From NCBI GenBank assembly GCA_038745585.1, contig JBCDLH010000011.1, positions 62,001 to 126,000 on the forward strand: a stretch of DNA of 64,000 bases, in the 5' to 3' direction. This DNA comes from HLUCCA09 sp038745585 (GTDB lineage Bacteria; Pseudomonadota; Alphaproteobacteria; Rhodobacterales; Rhodobacteraceae). The notes under the pieces were generated by a model. It searched no databases. It saw only the letters and a program-made list of their open reading frames with translations, and had not been told where the DNA came from. Shown in pieces: positions 59,706-64,000 of the stretch (positions within the stretch are counted from its first letter, which is position 1; each line of letters opens with the position of its first letter). The position numbers and the translations under genes are program-made.

Positions 59706-60469
59706 GCCGCCGTTCGCTGCGCGCGGTGCTGGCGCCGTAACAGGAGGATGTCGCGCCCGAAGGACCACGCGAGGGCCCCCACGATGACAAACGTCAGGGA
59801 ATGCGCCAGAAGCGGCGGCAGGTCGGGGGCTTGGAGCACCACAAGTGTCCCGATCTGCAGAACGCAAATAACTTTGCGGCTGAAGCGGTCATCGAGCGGG
59901 CCGTTGAGCCAAGGTAGGACCTGGCTCGCCCCCCAAAAGACGTAGCGGGCGAGGCCGAGCACGAGGACGGCCGGCCCGACCGCACCGTAGACCAGCGCGC
60001 CGAGGGCGAGCGTCAGGGCAAGCGCGGAATCGACCTCCATGTCGAAGCGCGCGCCGAATTCGGAGACGAGCCCCTCGCGCCGGGCGAGCCACCCGTCGAC
60101 GCCGTCGAGCGAGAGCGCGATTGCAGACAAAACGACGACGGGCCAGCCGACTAGCTCCGGGCTGAGCAATAGGGCGATGATCCCGCTCAGCAGGAGAAGC
60201 CGAAGCTGCGTCACGCCATTGCAAAGCCCCAGAACCGTGTGCGGATAGGCGCGCTGGAGCATGCCCCAAGCGACCGCACTGGCGCTTGCATAGAACGCGA
60301 CGCCCCCGAGCGCGGCGCCGATCCCGATCGGTCCTGAAAACGTCGCAAAGATTGAAACCATCGCGATGAGCCCAGCCGAGCCCAGCGCCGCAAAGGTTCG
60401 CGCGGGACCAATGCCCGGCGCTGTCGTCGTTTGGCCTGCAGAGGAGGTGCTGGTGGGAAGAAACGCCAT
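59702..60469 (-). CDS. CDP-alcohol phosphatidyltransferase family protein
   Basis: 255 residues, about six helices. The family motif DG-x2-AR-x8-G-x3-D-x3-D is complete (DGWLARREGLVSEFGARFDM then EVD, about residues 124-146). It transfers an alcohol phosphate from a CDP-alcohol or CDP-diacylglycerol; the substrate is not evident, and the length exceeds standard PgsA. First gene of a three-gene overlapping operon with the sulfatase-fold and LPG-type genes. Confidence 0.9.
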   Translation of the reverse strand: MAFLPTSTSSAGQTTTAPGIGPARTFAALGSAGLIAMVSIFATFSGPIGIGAALGGVAFYASASAVAWGMLQRAYPHTVLGLCNGVTQLRLLLLSGIIALLLSPELVGWPVVVLSAIALSLDGVDGWLARREGLVSEFGARFDMEVDSALALTLALGALVYGAVGPAVLVLGLARYVFWGASQVLPWLNGPLDDRFSRKVICVLQIGTLVVLQAPDLPPLLAHSLTFVIVGALAWSFGRDILLLRRQHRAQRTAA

Positions 60470-60657
60470 GCGACAAGGAGTTAGCTCTTTTGAGGTCGCG
60501 TCAAGCCCCCTCTTCCGCGTGGGCGGGCATTGGCCGAGTTACGTGGCGCCATCGACTGGCGCGTTCTCGCAGAGGATCAGCACCCTCGGCGCGGAGGCTG
60601 CACGCTTGAACGCTTTTCAGCTACCGCTAACTTAAAAGCACCCTAACGGAGACGCTT

Positions 60658-61251
60658 ATGACCTCCTATTCGGCACCCGCGCGCTTGCTACACTGGACAG
60701 CGGCGCTTCTCATCCTCGCAATGATTCCGGTTGGGGTGATCATGCTGCAAGACGGCCTGCCACGCACGCTGCAAAACACCCTCTTCATCTTTCATAAGAA
60801 TATTGGGGTCTTCGTTCTGCTGCTCATGGTCGCGCGGTTCGCGTGGCGCGCGGCGAGCCCGGCCCCCGCGCTTCCCGCTTCGATCCCGGAATGGCAGAGG
60901 AAGGCGTCGTCGATTTCCCACGCCGGGCTCTACGTGCTGGCCGTAATCGTCCCGCTCTCAGGCTACATCAGGGTGCGCGCCGGGGGCTTTCCGATCGAGT
61001 GGCTCGACGCGATGAACGTCCCGGCGCTGGTGCCGCGCTCCGATGCGCTCGCCGAGGTGGCCAAGACGATCCACGCCGTCGGTGGCATGGCGCTTGCAGC
61101 GCTCATCCTGTTGCACATCGCGGCGGCAGCTCAACATGCCGTAATTAAGCGCGATGGGATCTTTTCACGGATGTGGCCGCCGCTCGGCCGCGCGTCGGCC
61201 GACCGGGTTGCGGACTTGGCGGCCGCTGCCTCTGACCGGCCGAATGGCTGA
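60658..61251 (+). CDS. Cytochrome b561
   Basis: 197 residues with four transmembrane helices and heme-ligand type histidines in LLHWTAALLI, FHKNIGVFVLL, SHAGLYVLAV and LHIAAAAQHAV. CybB-type proteins move electrons from quinol to periplasmic acceptors such as superoxide. CGGAGACG precedes the ATG, with a possible promoter TTGAAC-16-TAACTT at 60606-60633. opgG follows after 30 bases, so they are probably cotranscribed. Confidence 0.92.
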   Translation: MTSYSAPARLLHWTAALLILAMIPVGVIMLQDGLPRTLQNTLFIFHKNIGVFVLLLMVARFAWRAASPAPALPASIPEWQRKASSISHAGLYVLAVIVPLSGYIRVRAGGFPIEWLDAMNVPALVPRSDALAEVAKTIHAVGGMALAALILLHIAAAAQHAVIKRDGIFSRMWPPLGRASADRVADLAAAASDRPNG

Positions 61252-61281
61252 GCGGCCGCGCCAGTTGCGCCGGGGTCGCGG

Positions 61282-62796
61282 ATGATCAACCGGCGGCGGT
61301 TTCTCGGCGCTGCAGGGGCAGGGCTCGCCGCCCAGGCCGCGCCCCAAACGCTGTGGGCCGAGGAGGCACCCTCGCTCTTTCGCGTGGCCGCACGCCTTGC
61401 GCGGTCGTCCTTCGCCGGTGGCTCGCCGCCGCTGGCACCGCCCTTCGCCGATCTGACCTATGACAGTTACCGCGCGATCCGCACGCAGCCGGGCCGCTCT
61501 TCGGGCTTGCCGCTTGGTGGGTCTTACAGCTTCGACGTGCTTCCGCCCGGCCTTTACTTTCCAGATCCGGTGTCGATCGACGTGCCCTCGGCCAGCGGGC
61601 AGACCGAGGCTCTGCGCTTCTCTCCGGGCCTTTTCGAGTTCGACGCGCGCTATTTCGGCGAGATCCCCCAAACGTCTCCCGGCGCGGGCTTTTCCGGGAT
61701 GCGCTTGCGCTACCCGTTGAATGCGCCCGACGTGCCCGACGAGGTCTTCGTTGTGCAGGGGGCAAGCTATTTTCGCGCGATCGGGCAGGCGATGGCCTAT
61801 GGCCTCTCGGCGCGGGCCGTTGCACTGGGCACGGGTGGCGCGGCGCCGGAAGAGTTTCCGCGCTTCACGCATCTGCGTCTTCATCGGCCTGAGGGGGGCG
61901 TGGCGCGGCTTGAGGCCGTCATCGACAGCCCATCGCTCAGCGGACATATGGAGATGCGCCTGACCCCTGGCGCCGAGACGGTCACGTCGCTTGCGGTCAC
62001 GCTCTTTCCGCGCCGCGACATCGCCGATATCGGTGTGGCGCCGCTGACCTCGATGTATCTTAAGGGCCCACTGCGGGCCGCTGTGTCGGACGATTTCCGC
62101 CCACGCGTCCATGACAGCGACGCGCTGGTGATCGAGAACGGCGCGGGCGAGACGCTTTGGCGCCCGATCTCCAACCCCGCCGCTTTGCAGACCTCGGCCT
62201 TTGCCGATACCTCGCCACGGAGCTTCGGGCTCTACCAGACACGGCGCGACTTCGTCGATTTTGAGGATGGCGAGGCGAGCTATCACCGTCGGCCTTCGGC
62301 CAAGGTCGTGCCGCGCGGGGCGTGGGGGCCGGGCGCCGTCGTTCTGGTCGAGATCCCTACCGAGAACGAGTTCATGGACAATATCGTCGCGTTTTGGCGT
62401 CCTGGCGCACCGCTGATCGCGGGTGGCGCCTACCGCTACGCCTATGATCTGGTGTGGACACTTGCGCCGCCGCCCCTCGGCGCGCTGCGCCCGGTCCTGC
62501 AATCGCGCAGCGGGCGGGAGCACCACATCCCAGGACACCGGCGCTTCGTGGTCGATTTCGCCGGGCTGCCGGACGGGCTCGTGCCCGATCTCAGCGTGTC
62601 AGGGCAAGGTGCCGCGGTGAGCGGGCTCAGCCTCCACGGCTTGCCCTATGCCGAGATCTCGCGCGCCACCTTCCTTTTGGCTCCGGGCGAGGCGGGGGCG
62701 GCGGAACTGCGCCTTATGCTCCGCGCCGAGGACGGGACGCCGATGAGCCCGGTCTGGCTTCACCGGTGGACGCGGCCGCGCGGCGGCGGGGTCTGA
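61282..62796 (+). CDS. opgG: Periplasmic glucan biosynthesis protein OpgG/MdoG
   Basis: 504 residues. Tat signal NRRRFLGAAGAGLAAQAAP at the start, then the MdoG beta-sandwich: FADLTYDSYRAIR, FFP-like FYFPDPVSIDV segment, SSMYLKGP-type motif (here TSMYLKGP), and PTENEFMDNIVAFWRP. It shapes osmoregulated periplasmic glucans. opgH is not in this window. Confidence 0.94.
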   Translation: MINRRRFLGAAGAGLAAQAAPQTLWAEEAPSLFRVAARLARSSFAGGSPPLAPPFADLTYDSYRAIRTQPGRSSGLPLGGSYSFDVLPPGLYFPDPVSIDVPSASGQTEALRFSPGLFEFDARYFGEIPQTSPGAGFSGMRLRYPLNAPDVPDEVFVVQGASYFRAIGQAMAYGLSARAVALGTGGAAPEEFPRFTHLRLHRPEGGVARLEAVIDSPSLSGHMEMRLTPGAETVTSLAVTLFPRRDIADIGVAPLTSMYLKGPLRAAVSDDFRPRVHDSDALVIENGAGETLWRPISNPAALQTSAFADTSPRSFGLYQTRRDFVDFEDGEASYHRRPSAKVVPRGAWGPGAVVLVEIPTENEFMDNIVAFWRPGAPLIAGGAYRYAYDLVWTLAPPPLGALRPVLQSRSGREHHIPGHRRFVVDFAGLPDGLVPDLSVSGQGAAVSGLSLHGLPYAEISRATFLLAPGEAGAAELRLMLRAEDGTPMSPVWLHRWTRPRGGGV

Positions 62797-62811
62797 GCGG
62801 GCTCATCGGCG

Positions 62812-64000
62812 TCAGGCGGCGTCCTGCTTTTCGGGCGCCGGGTCGGAGCGGCCTTTCACGCGCTCGCGCAGCGCTTGAAAGAGCACGTAGAGCCCCGGGA
62901 TCACGAAGATCCCCACCACGACTGCCGCGATCATGCCGCCGAAAACGCCAGTGCCAACGCCCCGGCGCGCCAGCATCGACGCGCCTTCGGCCGAAACGAG
63001 CGGCAGGAGCCCCGCGATAAAGGCGAGCGACGTCATCATGACGGCCCGGAACCGCGCCCGCGCACCTGACATCGCCGCATCCACGATACTTGCGCCGTTC
63101 TCCCGGGCGATCTTGGCGAACTCAACGATTAGGATCGCGTTCTTTGCCGCGAGCGCGAGCAAGACGACGAGGCCGATCTGCGCGTAGAGGTTAAAGGGCA
63201 ACCCAGTCAGCAAGAGCGCGATCATTGAGCCGGCAATGCCGAAGATCACCGAGAGGAGCACGGGCACGGGGATCGTCCAGCTTTCGTAGAGCGCCACGAG
63301 GAAGAGATAGGCAAAGACAACCGCTAGGAGCAGGATCACCGTCGTCTGCCCCGCCGCTTCGAGCTCTTGCAAGGCGGTGCCCGTCCACTCATAGCCGTAG
63401 CCGGGCGGCAGATTAGCCGCCGCCACCTCCTCCATCGCGGCGAGCGACGTCCCCGAGGCGATGCCGGACGCGGGCGCGCCGTTGATCGTCGCCGAGCGCA
63501 CGTTGTTGTAGCGCGTGATCGAGGGCGGCCCGACCGTGTAGACCGGTGTTGCGAAGGCGCGGATCGGGACCATCTCCCCGGTCGCGGAGCGCACTTGGAT
63601 ACGCCCGATATCCTCGACGCGGGCGCGCGCCTCCGCCTCCGCCGTGACACGCACCTGCCAGGATCGGCCGAACAGATTGAAGTCGTTGACATAGGCCGAG
63701 CCGAGCGTCGGCTGCAGCGCGGCAAAGACATCTGAGAGGTTTACTTGGAGCGCGTAGAGCCGCTCGCGGTCAATATCGAGAAAGACCTGCGGGCTTTCGG
63801 CGGAGAACGTCGTGTAGACGCCCGCGAGCCGTGGATCTTGGTTTGCAGCAAACGAAAGGCCCCGCGCGACGGCGGCAAGCTCGGCAGGGCTCCGGCCCTG
63901 GTTGTCGAGGAGCTGGAACTCAAAGCCTGCGCCCGAACCCAAGCCCGAAATCGGCGGCAGATTGAACGCGATGACCTGCGCCGACCGGACGGCGAGCCCC
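62812..64000 (-). CDS. RND efflux pump inner-membrane subunit, C-terminal part (cut by window edge)
   Basis: The last 395 or so residues of an AcrB/MexF-type pump; the gene runs off the right end (in frame through 64000, with PPISGLGSGAGFEFQLLD). Visible: the second periplasmic pore and docking domain, helices 7-12, and the proton-relay Lys in LAAKNAILIVEFAK. Drug or solvent export with a membrane-fusion partner, expected beyond the window. Convergent with opgG. Confidence 0.93.
   Translation of the reverse strand, partial: GLAVRSAQVIAFNLPPISGLGSGAGFEFQLLDNQGRSPAELAAVARGLSFAANQDPRLAGVYTTFSAESPQVFLDIDRERLYALQVNLSDVFAALQPTLGSAYVNDFNLFGRSWQVRVTAEAEARARVEDIGRIQVRSATGEMVPIRAFATPVYTVGPPSITRYNNVRSATINGAPASGIASGTSLAAMEEVAAANLPPGYGYEWTGTALQELEAAGQTTVILLLAVVFAYLFLVALYESWTIPVPVLLSVIFGIAGSMIALLLTGLPFNLYAQIGLVVLLALAAKNAILIVEFAKIARENGASIVDAAMSGARARFRAVMMTSLAFIAGLLPLVSAEGASMLARRGVGTGVFGGMIAAVVVGIFVIPGLYVLFQALRERVKGRSDPAPEKQDAA

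Overview
The window is GC-rich, densely coded alphaproteobacterial chromosome, almost certainly from the Rhodobacteraceae. The evidence is the block cmk / aroA / rpsA / ihfB / lapA / trpF / trpB, the trpA–ychF neighbourhood, the CTC-type bL25 gene, and a complete beta-hydroxyaspartate cycle cluster (bhcR-bhcABCD) of the Paracoccus type. I see no rRNA, tRNA, CRISPR array, prophage or insertion sequence. Both ends cut a gene: a transglutaminase-like protein at the left, an RND efflux pump at the right.

Left arm (1-10.8 kb, all minus strand). A circularly permuted ATP-grasp / alpha-E / transglutaminase cassette lies downstream of a tightly packed row of eight genes: a small membrane protein, XpaC-like protein, TelA, a DUF2927 lipoprotein, an L-lactate permease-type carrier, an SPFH protein with a GYF_2 domain, a double zinc-ribbon membrane protein and D-aminoacyl-tRNA deacylase. 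A good sigma70-type promoter with a palindrome in its spacer sits before the row. I read this as a predicted membrane or toxic-anion stress module. Three 32-bp tandem hairpin repeats separate it from cmk.

Housekeeping core (11-36 kb). This holds cmk, a class II aroA, trmB, a DMT exporter, then rpsA (clear promoter and terminator), ihfB, lapA, trpF and trpB. After an 867-bp gene-poor stretch comes a secreted small protein with a membrane-anchored LuxR-type regulator, then DUF2237, DUF2332, a beta-lactamase-fold hydrolase and pth. Between pth and rplY lie two genes on the opposite strand: an IsdG-like monooxygenase and a degenerate aquaporin. A lysine-rich orphan protein with a peptidoglycan-binding-like start, lldD, a MarR/nitroreductase pair with three operator-like repeats, trpA, ychF and a D,D-carboxypeptidase follow.

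Glyoxylate assimilation (36.5-44.2 kb). bhcR is divergent from bhcABCD. Together the enzymes turn two glyoxylate into oxaloacetate without loss of carbon. An acyl-CoA synthetase follows.

Right arm (44-64 kb). It contains an SRAP protein, an M48-like pseudo-peptidase, a translationally coupled nucleoside salvage operon (cdd-deoA-deoB-add-upp), a five-gene ABC import operon with a tandem-fused permease, and a three-gene overlapping operon (CDP-alcohol phosphatidyltransferase, membrane sulfatase-fold protein, LPG-synthase-type membrane protein). The last is divergent from cytochrome b561 and opgG.

At least four copies of a dispersed intergenic motif (core GATATTTGAAGCAAGAAG) are scattered between genes, one of them inside the bhc operon.
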